Below, in pieces: positions 8,098 to 15,711 of a stretch of 64,000 nt of DNA. Below the pieces are notes generated by a model that ran no database searches, was not told the DNA's origin, and was given only the letters and a program-made list of their open reading frames with translations. This stretch comes from Sphingomonas crocodyli (GTDB lineage Bacteria; Pseudomonadota; Alphaproteobacteria; Sphingomonadales; Sphingomonadaceae), in the NCBI RefSeq assembly GCF_004005865.1, contig NZ_SACN01000003.1:1-64000 (forward strand), in the 5' to 3' direction. Positions within the stretch are counted from its first letter, which is position 1, and each line of letters starts with the position of its first letter. The position numbers and the translations under genes are program-made.

Positions 8098-8337
8098 ATG
8101 TCAGACAGCAAGTCGCCCGACGAGATGTCCGCTTTCCGCGAGGGCTATGCGGCCTACTGTGAAGGGGCGCCGCTAGATGTATTCAATCCCTACACCGCTG
8201 AGGGCGAAGACGGCCTCTATGACGCTTGGGAAACAGGCGCCGACTATCACTATCGGAAGTCGGTCAGCATGGATTCCGAGGGGCGTATTGAGTGGATCGA
8301 TGATGCCACCGGCAAGCCTTACCGGGTCAGCCATTAA
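8098..8337 (+). CDS. Ribosome-modulation-factor-like small protein
   Basis: This 79-residue protein starts at ATG 8098. Its core, AFREGYAAYCEGAPLDVFNP followed by Y and later YDAWETGADYHYRK, matches the RMF layout of F-x-x-G-Y-x-A followed by a N-P-Y turn and W-x-x-G. RMF proteins bind 100S ribosome dimers in stationary phase in gammaproteobacteria. This one is longer and acidic, so it may be a domain relative with another role. It sits in a run of small same-strand genes from 7863 to 9630. Confidence 0.6.
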   Translation: MSDSKSPDEMSAFREGYAAYCEGAPLDVFNPYTAEGEDGLYDAWETGADYHYRKSVSMDSEGRIEWIDDATGKPYRVSH

Positions 8338-8423
8338 CTGACCGGTTCTAAACGCGCATAGCGCCGCTTGACCGAATCGCGCGCGATGTTCCATTTTTGT
8401 TCTCATGCAGCCAAGGAGGCGCC

Positions 8424-8684
8424 ATGAGAAACGACGGACTGATCCCCGGCGTCGAGCCGATCAGTGACGACCTGCGCCCAGCCTACAAATATGATCTGAT
8501 CGAGAATTATGAGGGCGAAAGCGACGCGATCTTCCGCGCTCGCAGCGTGTCGGCATTCGGCAAGCAGATCGATGACGTCTTCTACGAGATGACAGACACC
8601 GACCGCATCCGGCTCGACTCGCAGCTGGAGATCTTCGCGCCGATTCCTGACGAGCAGGTGCTTTCGGTCTTTTTCGGGCTGTGA
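8424..8684 (+). CDS. Small hypothetical acidic protein
   Basis: This 86-residue protein has a strong Shine-Dalgarno (AAGGAGG at 8413-8419) that fixes the start at ATG 8424 rather than the upstream TTG. The composition is strongly acidic (PISDDLRPAYKYDLIENYEG, DDVFYEMTDTDRIRLD). No transmembrane segment. The final TGA overlaps a possible further start at 8684. Family not recognised. Confidence 0.65.
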   Translation: MRNDGLIPGVEPISDDLRPAYKYDLIENYEGESDAIFRARSVSAFGKQIDDVFYEMTDTDRIRLDSQLEIFAPIPDEQVLSVFFGL

Positions 8685-8950
8685 TGCGCCGGGACGCCGC
8701 AGGCCGATTCGCAAGGCCGGTCGACACCGATCGGCCAAAGGCGCCGACACACTATCGGGTCACCATGTTCCGCCGACCGTGTGGGCCGCGGCCCTCCACT
8801 TGTGAGACTGCATTTGATGATGCCAGCCGGCAGTCTCTGACCCCATACAATGCCAGCCATCGCGAGCACTATCTTGCGCCGCCGACAGCGATCGAGGCTT
8901 TCACCGGCTTCACGCCCCTGAATCAGAGAACGGACAATATACTTGTCTGA
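8684..8950 (+). CDS. Possible small downstream ORF (uncertain)
   Basis: The ATG at 8684 overlaps the preceding stop in a TGATG junction, which would favour coupled translation. The 88-residue product is Arg-rich at the start and then reads HREHYLAPPTAIEAFTGFTP. A long antisense frame covers the same bases, so the strand is not certain and I rank it low. Confidence 0.3.
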   Translation: MRRDAAGRFARPVDTDRPKAPTHYRVTMFRRPCGPRPSTCETAFDDASRQSLTPYNASHREHYLAPPTAIEAFTGFTPLNQRTDNILV

Positions 8951-9031
8951 AGAAGCCCAGCCGTCCGAACTCGCGAAGCGCGAGCCTGTCACGGTGTTCG
9001 AGGCTATGATGGGCATGACGCAAGATCGGCG

Positions 9032-9187
9032 ATGTCGAGCGCAATCTCAACCGTGAGGAATCGTTGCCACCTTTGTACGACGAACGACCGGGAAGCGCTG
9101 ATCGACCACCTGGCTCAGCAACTGTGGGATACGCTTCGCGATCGGGAGATTGACCCCGTCTGGGCGAACGCCAGGCTTTATTGGTAG
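9032..9187 (+). CDS. Very small hypothetical protein
   Basis: A 51-residue frame whose second half is clearly protein-like: NDREALIDHLAQQLWDTLRD, then REIDPVWANARLYW, an amphipathic helix with a Trp-rich end. The first 17 residues (Cys and Arg rich) may be out of frame, so the true 5' end could be elsewhere or lost. A second small gene follows seven bases later. Confidence 0.35.
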   Translation: MSSAISTVRNRCHLCTTNDREALIDHLAQQLWDTLRDREIDPVWANARLYW

Positions 9188-9193
9188 AGGGCA

Positions 9194-9364
9194 ATGAGGA
9201 CTTTGCTGCAGCCACCGTGCGATTCCTCGCTGCCCGCGATCGGGCTGCTGGAGCGTTGTCCTGACGTGGCCAGGCACCTTACGGATGGGCTGCGAGACTA
9301 CTTCAGGTCCAATCATGCACCGGCCGAGGTAGATCAGTGGACTTGGTCATGGGCGGATGATTGA
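9194..9364 (+). CDS. Very small hypothetical protein
   Basis: This 56-residue frame starts at ATG 9194 with AGAGGG closely upstream. It reads PDVARHLTDGLRDYFRSN and ends AEVDQWTWSWADD. It lies directly downstream of the frame at 9032 in the same direction. No known family; composition and ribosome site support it modestly. Confidence 0.4.
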   Translation: MRTLLQPPCDSSLPAIGLLERCPDVARHLTDGLRDYFRSNHAPAEVDQWTWSWADD

Positions 9365-9408
9365 GTGCGTAAGCGCCTGATGAACATCGCGCGGGGTTTG
9401 AGAGACCC

Positions 9409-9630
9409 ATGGGCGAGGCCGACAAAGAGTGGAAGATCGAGCCAGCGCTGACGCGGCGGGGTTGGTGGGCTGCGGGACATATCTACCGCGGCGCTGCCGG
9501 CACGCGTCAGGGGCAGTTCGTGCCAGTCGCGCATTATCCGGATGTCGGTACTGCGAGGGCGTTCGCAGATGCCATGACGGGGCGGGCTGTCGCGTCACGG
9601 GACAAACGCGATCGCGCTGGTACCAGCTGA
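9409..9630 (+). CDS. Small hypothetical protein of the accessory cluster
   Basis: This 73-residue protein starts at ATG 9409. It contains EWKIEPALTRRGWWAAGHIY, QFVPVAHYPDVGTARAFADA and a basic end. The composition suggests a compact alpha/beta domain. Same strand as the previous small genes. Family not recognised. Confidence 0.45.
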   Translation: MGEADKEWKIEPALTRRGWWAAGHIYRGAAGTRQGQFVPVAHYPDVGTARAFADAMTGRAVASRDKRDRAGTS

Positions 9631-9681
9631 AACGAGCGACTTGTCGGCTCGCTTCGGCCTGTAGCTGGATCCTGAACGGTC

Positions 9682-10290
9682 TTACGACGAGCTGTTACCT
9701 CGCGGAGGCGGTGCCACGAAATGGGGCCGACCCCAATTGGCCTGGCGATTGTCGGAACCTGCACGGCGCTTTTCGCTGCTTACGCGGGAAACATAGCCAT
9801 TTGGGTCGGATGCCTCGAATCCGGAGCTTTCAGTACAGCGGCTTGGCCTCAGATCTGGTCTGGCGTCAGAATAGCGCTCGCCGTTGGCGCTCAGACCACG
9901 GCCGTCTGCCTGCTCCAGGAGCCCCTGAACCATTTCAGGAAGCCTTAGAGCTTCAAAAGGCTTTGGAATGACACCGTGTATATAAAGGTCGGAGAGGTTC
10001 TGTTCATCGATGCGGAATAGCGCCGCAGTCATGTAAATCACCGGGGTCTCGTGATGAACAGGAATCCCCCGCATCGCTTTGACGAAATCGGGACCCGACA
10101 TCCCCGGTATGTGCATATCTACTATCGCCACGTCGAACGGACGCCTTAGCGTTTGTAATGTCTCAATCGCATCGAAGGCATTTGAGAAATCGGTGAGCTC
10201 GAAACCGGTGTTTCGAGTAAGCGCAAGGCGGATGACAAACCGAAGGTCATCGTCATCTTCGATCACCAGCGCTCGAAATGTTCTACCCAT
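9682..10290 (-). CDS. Single-receiver response regulator with unstructured C-terminal tail
   Basis: Residues 5-125 are a CheY-type receiver: the acidic pocket IEDDDD at 10-15, phospho-acceptor Asp58 in VAIVDMHIPGMSG, Thr88 in IYMTA and Lys110 in IPKPF. No DNA-binding or enzymatic output domain follows. The last 70 residues are Arg/Ser-rich and look like read-through or a disordered tail. No histidine kinase lies nearby. It probably works as a stand-alone receiver binding a partner protein. The start at ATG 10290 fits the receiver's first strand. Confidence 0.85.
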   Translation of the reverse strand: MGRTFRALVIEDDDDLRFVIRLALTRNTGFELTDFSNAFDAIETLQTLRRPFDVAIVDMHIPGMSGPDFVKAMRGIPVHHETPVIYMTAALFRIDEQNLSDLYIHGVIPKPFEALRLPEMVQGLLEQADGRGLSANGERYSDARPDLRPSRCTESSGFEASDPNGYVSRVSSEKRRAGSDNRQANWGRPHFVAPPPRGNSSS

Positions 10291-11141
10291 CTCACACCTG
10301 CGACAGCGCCACCGTGGATAGGATCAATGTTTGCGAGCGGCTTTTTCTCCTATCCATAGTGTCACGGAGGCGTTCCCCCGTCTTGATACCAAACGAGCGC
10401 CCGATAACGCGCCTCTAATTTTGCCTGGTGTGCGCTGGCTCCCGATGAAGCGAGCGCCATTTCGTCTGGCTCGGCTTGTAGGGCAAGAAGCTCAGTAGTC
10501 ATTCATGAGAATAGCGGAATCAGGTTGGCGGCGGTATCGGAAATCAGCCTCGCCGTGGCCAGACGGTAGGGTCAGACGGCGGCGCACGGGTGAGCAGCGC
10601 GCCGCCGTCGCACAACCGGGCCGTTCACTAGGCGATATTCGCCACGCTCCAGCAGTGCGATTGACAGCGGCGGGCAAGCGTAAGGGACGGAGACATGCGG
10701 CGGTACCGATTTGGCTAAGTCGTGCGGATCACGGGGCGTGACCGAGCTATGAGAATCGTACAGATCTGCGGGCAGGCTTTGCTTTGCGAGCCGTTCGGCA
10801 GAGGATTTTCGGAATGGGTGCCGCTGTCTCAGTTGTGGTGTGACGACGCAGAGCCGCAGCTAAAGAACTTCTGAGCGAGAATGGCCTGGTGGTCTATATG
10901 ATCACAAGCGCACGGTCCGGCTGCTCAATAAGCCACCGAAGCTCGGAATCGTCATGATGCAGATCAATTCAGGCAGTTTGGCGAAACATCTAATCGAGCG
11001 CGCAGTTTGACCTGCGAAGATGCGACCCACACCACCGCGTCTTTTGGCCCGCTCCGGCTCCTTCCTGCGCATTCCGGGGCGGGCCATTCCGGTAGTTGGT
11101 GGCTTCGCCGGCCGCCCTCGCCGCACAGTCGAGCGCTGAGC
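10291..11141. other. Gene-poor stretch with degenerate sequence
   Basis: No convincing gene. A 41-codon frame at 10750-10875 (MRIVQICGQALLCEPFGRGF onward) is the most protein-like piece. The minus strand contains an Arg/Lys-rich frame at 10902-11126 that resembles decayed basic protein sequence. Confidence 0.4.
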
Positions 11142-11350
11142 CTAGTCCTCTTCGCGGCTGAGAAAGAACTCAACCCGCTCATCGCTGTGGCCGACCTTCC
11201 ACCGCTGAACGCAGCTTCTCCTCGCTGACGCTGAACTTGTAGCCATCCATCTACGCGCGGACGAACGGCCGAGCCTTCTGCCCGCCGATCTCGATCGGAT
11301 GCGCGCGTAGGTGCACCAGCGCGGTCGCCACAATGGTAGCTCCCCAGCGA
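11142..11350 (-). pseudogene. Decayed small gene with an in-frame TAG and a frameshift
   Basis: On the minus strand a protein-like reading runs ATALVHLRAHPIEIGGQKAR, then PFVRA, a TAG, then MDGYKFSVSEEKLRSAVEG. After a frame change it continues SDERVEFFLSREED to the stop. The TAG falls where Trp would fit (RA-W-MDGY). It is part of the decayed minus-strand gene string running down from 14.8 kb. Family not recognised. Confidence 0.35.
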
Positions 11351-11447
11351 CGTCTTGGCTTGTAAGGGCTTAATCATGCGGATCAGCGGCTGTGCACGCG
11401 CGACAGCGTGTCAGGCCTCACCCGCGTTGGATCGGGATGCGGCGAGG

Positions 11448-12020
11448 CTAGAGCTCGCGACGTTGCCGGGCCCCAGTCGCCATCGACCACGACCCTAAGC
11501 CGTTGTGATTGAGATATTCCTGCAGGAGCAGCGCGCCCTTGCTCGTGCCGGGGCCGAAGGGCGTGATGTTGAGTTCGCGCGCGAGCAGGTCCGGAATATA
11601 GGTCATGACCGTCTCCGCAACGTAAGAAGCGCCGGCAGCCGCGGCGTGATGGATCAGGGGCTTGGTGCCCCTGAAATGAAGGCGTCGACGGCGGCCTTGA
11701 ATCGGCCGGCAAATGCGCTCTTCGCGATGCTGATCACGCCTATGCCGAGGCTGGCGATGCTGACGCCCGGGGCACCCGCCGCCAGCAGATCGAGATCGTG
11801 GCTCTGCACCCAGATCGCCGTCAGCAGGACTGAAAGGGCCGAGACGAAGATGTCGAGAAAGACCTGCCGCCGCCCTTCGGTGTTCAGGACGATGATGCAG
11901 CGCGTGATGATGACGGCGAGGATGCACCCGACGAACGGCCCAGCCGGGAAGTGATGTCCAAGGCTCAGGTCGCTGGAACGGTTGCCACGGACGCGGCTGC
12001 CCCTGCTAAGGCCATGCGGG
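11448..12020 (-). pseudogene. Decayed membrane-protein gene, frameshifted
   Basis: Between about 11960 and 11660 the minus strand reads a hydrophobic protein in a frame without a normal start: GPFVGCILAVIITRCIIVLN, FLDIFVSALSVLLTAIWVQS and SIASLGIGVISIAKSAFAG. Near 11650 the sensible reading shifts frame and continues as YVAETVMTYIPDLLARELNI, then LLLQEYLNHNGLG. It looks like one three-helix protein broken by a frameshift. It lies directly downstream of another broken membrane gene, so both probably belonged to the same mobile element. Confidence 0.4.
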
Positions 12021-12410
12021 TCACCGTAGGGCGACGGCGGCGAGCGCTGCTGCGAAGCTTAGGATGAGCACAAGCAGCGGGCGCGCGAGCGCTTGCCAGC
12101 GCGACCACATGTCGGTCAGCAAGGGAGCGCGCCGCAGCTGCCACTCGATGCCCACCTCGCCGTTGATCGCGATCGACATCCACATGATGCTACAAAAGCA
12201 AGCGATCGGATCATGCCAGCGCTTTGCTAGCGCAACGCGCGCGACCGCGATCGGACGGTCGGATTCCAGCCCAAGATATATAGCGCCTCAGCGTAGCATG
12301 AGCCCGCAGCCGGCGAACAGCGTCACGGCGCGATAGAGGGTGACCGGATGCAGCGGGTGGTCGTAGCGCCGTTGAAGCCAGATCCGGTGCGCCTGCTTGC
12401 CCGTCATCAT
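12021..12410 (-). pseudogene. Membrane-protein gene interrupted by an in-frame TGA
   Basis: A single frame from ATG 12410 reads GKQAHRIWLQRRYDHPLHPV, then TLYRAVTLFAGCGLMLR and a TGA at 12290-12288. Beyond the TGA the same frame continues without a break: GAIYLGLESDRPIAVARVAL, INGEVGIEWQLRRAPLLTDM and a final helix ARPLLVLILSFAAALAAVAL, ending at a second stop at 12021-12023. The quality after the stop suggests a CGA-to-TGA nonsense mutation. The alternative is two genes, the second without a good start. Three to four membrane helices in total; unknown family. Confidence 0.45.
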
Positions 12411-12751
12411 GCCGCCCAGAAGAACATGTTTGTCGTCAGAAAGATATTGCACACAGGCACCCTCCGTGGAAGCTGGGCGGGGAAAGCATCTGAGGCCCCA
12501 TTGCGACCGCACGCGCGGTGAGGCTGGTGGCAGCGTCCAACGGCGCTCCTTTCGAACGGGATGACGAATTAAGGGATTGGTCAGGTTTTTGCAGTAGAGC
12601 AGCAGAGCCCGGCCGGACGGGCGCGTGCCGCTTACGGTGGCCTGCTTGCCCAAACTGGCAGGCCACTGGCACGCTACCGGTTGGTTGGGTCTGAAACCGG
12701 AACTGACCCGCTGGATCGTGACACCCAGCGGGTCATTTTCTGGGCCAGCGC
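12411..12751. other. No supported gene
   Basis: Only Arg/Ser-rich frames without ribosome sites. The region separates two minus-strand remnants. Confidence 0.4.
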
Positions 12752-13234
12752 TTATCCGCGGCGCAGCAGGCTGAACTTTTTGACAGTTGACGGTTTGGAG
12801 AGGTGTCCAAGGAAGAGGACTCCCACTATTGGCCCGCTGATACCCGTCGGCGGGCCATCTTTTGGGGCCTTCTTTCGCGGCACGTGTTCGCCACTGGCGG
12901 CTGCTTTTCTTTTCCGACTCGAGCCTTGGCCCGCCGAGCGCACAGCACGGCGGGCCTTCTTTTCACGCGGGGGGGCGTCGCGGATGACGCCGCCGGCAGG
13001 CGGCCCCTCCTCGCTGATGAGATAGGCGATCACCGTCATTACCGGCCCGCCCGCGCTGAAGAATGCGCTGTACGGGACAGGGCGGCGCTTCTGCCAGCCG
13101 ATCAGTTGCTGCTCGGGAGCGTTGTAGGCGTTGACAGCCGCGATATTCCGCCCGCCCTCGACAATGACTGACTGCACGCGATGCACAGTACACGCTGCCC
13201 CGTTGGGGGCGGTCCAGGCCTTTTCGACGTACAT
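12752..13234 (-). CDS. Hypothetical protein with basic C-terminal tail, probably from a mobile element
   Basis: A 160-residue frame starts at ATG 13234 with AAAGG about ten bases upstream. The first 90 residues are protein-like (YVEKAWTAPNGAACTVHRVQ, GRNIAAVNAYNAPEQQLIGW, VMTVIAYLISEEGPPAGG). Residues 90-120 form a Lys/Arg-rich tail, and the end may be read-through. It lies immediately downstream of the IS5-family remnant. Family not recognised. Confidence 0.45.
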   Translation of the reverse strand: MYVEKAWTAPNGAACTVHRVQSVIVEGGRNIAAVNAYNAPEQQLIGWQKRRPVPYSAFFSAGGPVMTVIAYLISEEGPPAGGVIRDAPPREKKARRAVRSAGQGSSRKRKAAASGEHVPRKKAPKDGPPTGISGPIVGVLFLGHLSKPSTVKKFSLLRRG

Positions 13235-13259
13235 CGATGGAGCCTTTCGCGCCGGTGGC

Positions 13260-14012
13260 TAGGCTTCGTGGACAAAGGGCAGCCGGAGCAGTGCTGAAGC
13301 GATGCTGACGAAACCGAGATAGGATTCTCTGGTTTTGTCATAGAGGTGGCGTTGCGGCGCCAGTCCTGAAGTTTGGAGAAGAGCTGCTCGACGCGGCTGC
13401 TGGCGGTACTTGTCGCGGTCATGGAGAGCTGGCTGGTGGCGGGGATGGCCGCCTGGACGCCGTGAAAGGCGATCTCCTCGCGGATGGCGTCGGCATCGTA
13501 GCCGCGATCGGCCAGCAGGGCTCTCGCCTTGTCGGAGATCATTCAGAACAGCGGCCCGAAGCCCTTCACGTCGTGGGCCTCGCCGGGCGTCAGGACTATC
13601 CCGAGCGGCCGACCTTTGCCGTCGCAGGAGGCGTGGAGCTTCGTAGTGAAGCCGTCGCGCGATCGGCCGAGCGCCTCGGTCGCTTGAGACCGTTTTTTAT
13701 GCCGACAGCGCAGTGATGCGCTCGGACGATGGTGCTGTTGATCATGTCGTCCGACCTCTCTCGGCCCGCCATTTCGGTCAATGTTTAGAGCAGGGCGTCG
13801 AACACGCCTGTCGCGCCCCAGCGCCGATAACGCCAAAACACGCCTTTCCAGTTGCCGTAATCGTCGGGCAGATGCCGCCATTGCGAGCCCGTCCGCGCCA
13901 TCCACATGCCTTCGAAATACGGCCTATTATCGCCCGCAGGTCGACAACCTCGCCCGCGTTCTGACGGCAGCAATGGCGCGATCACCGCCCATTCCGCCTC
14001 CGAAAGCCCCAT
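13260..14012 (-). mobile_element. IS5-family (IS427-like) transposase remnant with frameshifts
   Basis: Pieces in different frames reconstruct an IS5-type DDE transposase in order. They run from MGLSEAEWAVIAPLLPSERG with GDNRPYFEGMWMARTGSQWR, to KLHASCDGKGRPLGIVLTPG with EAHDVKGFGPLF. Then come KARALLADRGYDADAIREEI, SRVEQLFSKLQDWRRNAT and YDKTRESYLGFVSIASALLR, ending at a stop near 13260. An in-frame stop follows GPLF and at least three frame changes occur, so it is inactive. Terminal inverted repeats were not identified. Confidence 0.85.
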
Positions 14013-14049
14013 CCGTTCGCCAACCCCGCCTCCAAAAGACAGCGTTGAG

Positions 14050-14301
14050 TCAACTGAGAGTCACCCAGTCAAGCTTTGTCCACCAAACCTGGTAGCCGGT
14101 GACGTCGGCGGTCATCACCGCGTTGGGATAGCTGTACGTCGGCTGCAGGTCGTTGTTGTTCCCGTTATCCGACGTGTCGTGATATTCGGTCGTGAACTTC
14201 GTGACATCGAATGCGCCGCCGTCGCGCAGGTAAACCCCGCCGACCGATCGCGAATAGCTGCCGGAAAAGCCGTCCCACGACATATTGGGCGTGCAAAGCA
14301 C
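14050..14301 (-). CDS. Hypothetical fragment, beta-rich, possibly a truncated phage or surface protein
   Basis: An 83-residue frame opening at GTG 14301 reads NMSWDGFSGSYSRSVGGVYL, FDVTKFTTEYHDTSDNGNNN and ends GYQVWWTKLDWVTLS. The Gly/Asn/Thr-rich, aromatic pattern suggests the C-terminal end of a larger beta protein whose 5' part is lost. It ends next to the IS5 remnant. Confidence 0.35.
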   Translation of the reverse strand: MLCTPNMSWDGFSGSYSRSVGGVYLRDGGAFDVTKFTTEYHDTSDNGNNNDLQPTYSYPNAVMTADVTGYQVWWTKLDWVTLS

Positions 14302-14330
14302 CGGCCTCGCGTGTGCCAGGCGGGCCGGTT

Positions 14331-14474
14331 ATGACGGTTGTCCACGTCGGCAATAGCATGATCGAGACGAACCAGGTGTGGACGATATGGTTCGAGGGCA
14401 TGAAGAAGCACGAGGGCCAGTTTCCTGCCGAAGCCATCGTGAAAGCCGAACCGCCGATAACGAGGTTGAATTGA
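14331..14474 (+). CDS. Possible very small protein
   Basis: A 47-residue frame (VVHVGNSMIETNQVWTIWFE, GMKKHEGQFPAEAIVKAE) has GC-rich third positions and soluble-protein composition, but only a weak ribosome site. An overlapping minus-strand frame is also open, so the strand is uncertain. Confidence 0.3.
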   Translation: MTVVHVGNSMIETNQVWTIWFEGMKKHEGQFPAEAIVKAEPPITRLN

Positions 14475-14475
14475 T

Positions 14476-14818
14476 CTAGCGGAACTCCGGTGCCTGCTCC
14501 TGCCGCTGTTTGTGTTTCAAATGACAGGGCGAGGAGCAAAAAGTTTTCAAGTTTTCCGGATCCCAAAACAGCTTCAGATCGCCACGTTGCGGGCGATCAT
14601 GGTCTGCCGTCAGCTTCGATGTCGCCCTCGATGCGGTCGCACATCGGGCAATTGAAGAGATTTCGAGCGAGTACGAACAGGCGCAGGGCACCCCAGCGGG
14701 CGGTATTGTAGAGCTTCCGTGGCGGGTTGAACTCGTTGCGCTCACGCTCTTTGCCAGCCCTATCGTCGGGCAGCCGGCGCAGCGGCGGCGGAGCGAAGGA
14801 AGCATCGACGGCGCGCAT
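14476..14818 (-). pseudogene. HNH endonuclease of phage type, frameshifted
   Basis: The first part reads APPPLRRLPDDRAGKERERN, RKLYNTARWGALRLFVLARN and LFNCPMCDRIEGD, with the CxxC of the zinc knuckle. In a second frame the sequence continues SKLTADHDRPQRGDLKLFWD, PENLKTFCSSPCHLKHKQRQ. That gives the HNH core, with DH of the first strand, N of PENL and the CxxxC/H of the end. The frame changes near 14620. Such HNH proteins sit beside terminase genes in many phages. No terminase is present here, so this is a phage relic. Confidence 0.7.
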
Positions 14819-14937
14819 TTAAGGCGGCGCACGCTCAACCTTTGGGAAGGCAGCGCAGGGTGTTTGGTGGTATCCAAGGCATAACCGACTGTGCCCTAGT
14901 ACATTGACGTAATTGCGCCACGCTGTTGCCTGCGAAA

Positions 14938-15159
14938 ATGGAAAACCGACCAGCGCTGCTCGAACGTGCCTTTCAACTCGCTGAGGAGGGGTCATGTCGA
15001 GATTGGCGGGATGTTGGGACGCGACTTAAGCGCGAGAACTATGATGCCGTCGACACTTACCTCAACAGCCCGCTGCTCCGCTCTCAAATCAATAAGGTTT
15101 GCGCGCGAACGACTGGCGACACCGGCTGCGCAGCCGAAGATAACGGAGCCGAAGCTTGA
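14938..15159 (+). CDS. Small hypothetical protein, first of a tandem paralogous pair
   Basis: This 73-residue protein starts at ATG 14938. It reads LLERAFQLAEEGSCRDWRDV, LKRENYDAVDTYLNSPLLRS and QINKVCA. The pattern ERAFQLA-x2-G-x-C-x2-W-x2-V-x3-L-x2-E-x-Y-x2-V-x-T-x3-S-x2-L-x2-QI-x3-C is shared with the next gene. Its stop overlaps the start of that gene, so the pair is coupled. Function unknown; the shape suggests a small helical DNA- or protein-binding module. Confidence 0.6.
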   Translation: MENRPALLERAFQLAEEGSCRDWRDVGTRLKRENYDAVDTYLNSPLLRSQINKVCARTTGDTGCAAEDNGAEA

Positions 15160-15356
15160 GCGAGCAACGGAATATAGTCGAGCGCGCGTTTCAACTCGCC
15201 GCATCCGGAACCTGCGCCGGGTGGAGCAACGTGGTGACTAAACTAGTCGAGGAGGGATACACCCACGTCCATACTCACTTCAGCAGCGGGGTGCTGAAGA
15301 GGCAGATTCGAGAAATGTGCAGGCAGGCCCATACATCTGAAGGCGGAGCGAAATGA
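15156..15356 (+). CDS. Small hypothetical protein, second of the tandem pair
   Basis: This 66-residue product starts at TTG 15156, overlapping the preceding TGA (TTGA). It reads IVERAFQLAASGTCAGWSNV, VEEGYTHVHTHFSSGVLKRQ, IREMC. It is aligned along its full length with the gene before it, sharing the framework residues but differing in most others, so the duplication is old. Unknown function. Confidence 0.6.
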   Translation: MSEQRNIVERAFQLAASGTCAGWSNVVTKLVEEGYTHVHTHFSSGVLKRQIREMCRQAHTSEGGAK

Positions 15357-15393
15357 CACTCGGGAACGAGCCGCTTCGCGAGGCTATGGCGCT

Positions 15394-15684
15394 ATGACAC
15401 GCCTACGCTGGGAAAGGGACACCGGCTCCCTTGATGCTGAACTGGCCTATAGCGGTCAGCTGTGCGTTGGCCATGTGGTGCAGCGGTCGGCCGAACCCTG
15501 CTGCTGGGCATTCAAGATAGACGCTGTGCATATGCCATACGTGGACACGTCAGGCGCTGGGGAGGCTTCAAGCAAGACGGCTGCGAAGGTTGCTGTCGAG
15601 CAAAGGTGGGCCAGATGGTGCGATCGGGCAGGCTTGATTACGACAGAGCACAACGATGGCGGGGCGGCTAGGACTCGAACCTAG
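15394..15684 (+). CDS. Small hypothetical protein with probably altered C-terminus
   Basis: This 96-residue frame reads RLRWERDTGSLDAELAYSGQ, CCWAFKIDAVHMPYVDTSGA and AAKVAVEQRWARWCDRAGL. The 'W-E-R ... AYSG ... W ... AVEQ-W-WC-AGL' organisation is that of a compact alpha/beta small protein seen in sphingomonad accessory DNA (my recollection of the type, not a named family). The last nine residues are encoded by the antisense of the tRNA-like fragment at 15657-15711, so the natural 3' end may have been replaced. Confidence 0.5.
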   Translation: MTRLRWERDTGSLDAELAYSGQLCVGHVVQRSAEPCCWAFKIDAVHMPYVDTSGAGEASSKTAAKVAVEQRWARWCDRAGLITTEHNDGGAARTRT

Positions 15685-15711
15685 ATTACCACCTTTCCAA
15701 GAGCCTCCCCG
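15657..15711 (-). tRNA. Truncated tRNA-like 3' end (T-arm, acceptor strand and CCA)
   Basis: On the minus strand a perfect five-pair T-stem and seven-base loop (CTAGG, TTCGAGT, CCTAG) is followed by CCGCCCC, a discriminator G and an encoded CCA. A GGGGAGG 19 bases before the T-stem can pair with CCGCCCC in six of seven positions. The 19 bases between are far too few for both a D-arm and an anticodon arm. It is therefore not a complete tRNA. A deleted tRNA or an attachment-site remnant left by an integrated element are the likely readings. Confidence 0.4.

Noticed and set aside
9721..9948. Hydrophobic plus-strand ORF inside the response regulator
   Set aside because: It is antisense to a well-supported receiver-domain protein and has no ribosome-binding site.
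14926..15356. Possibility of a CRISPR-like tandem repeat at the paired small genes
   Set aside because: The similarity is at protein level between two coding units; no short DNA repeats with spacers are present.
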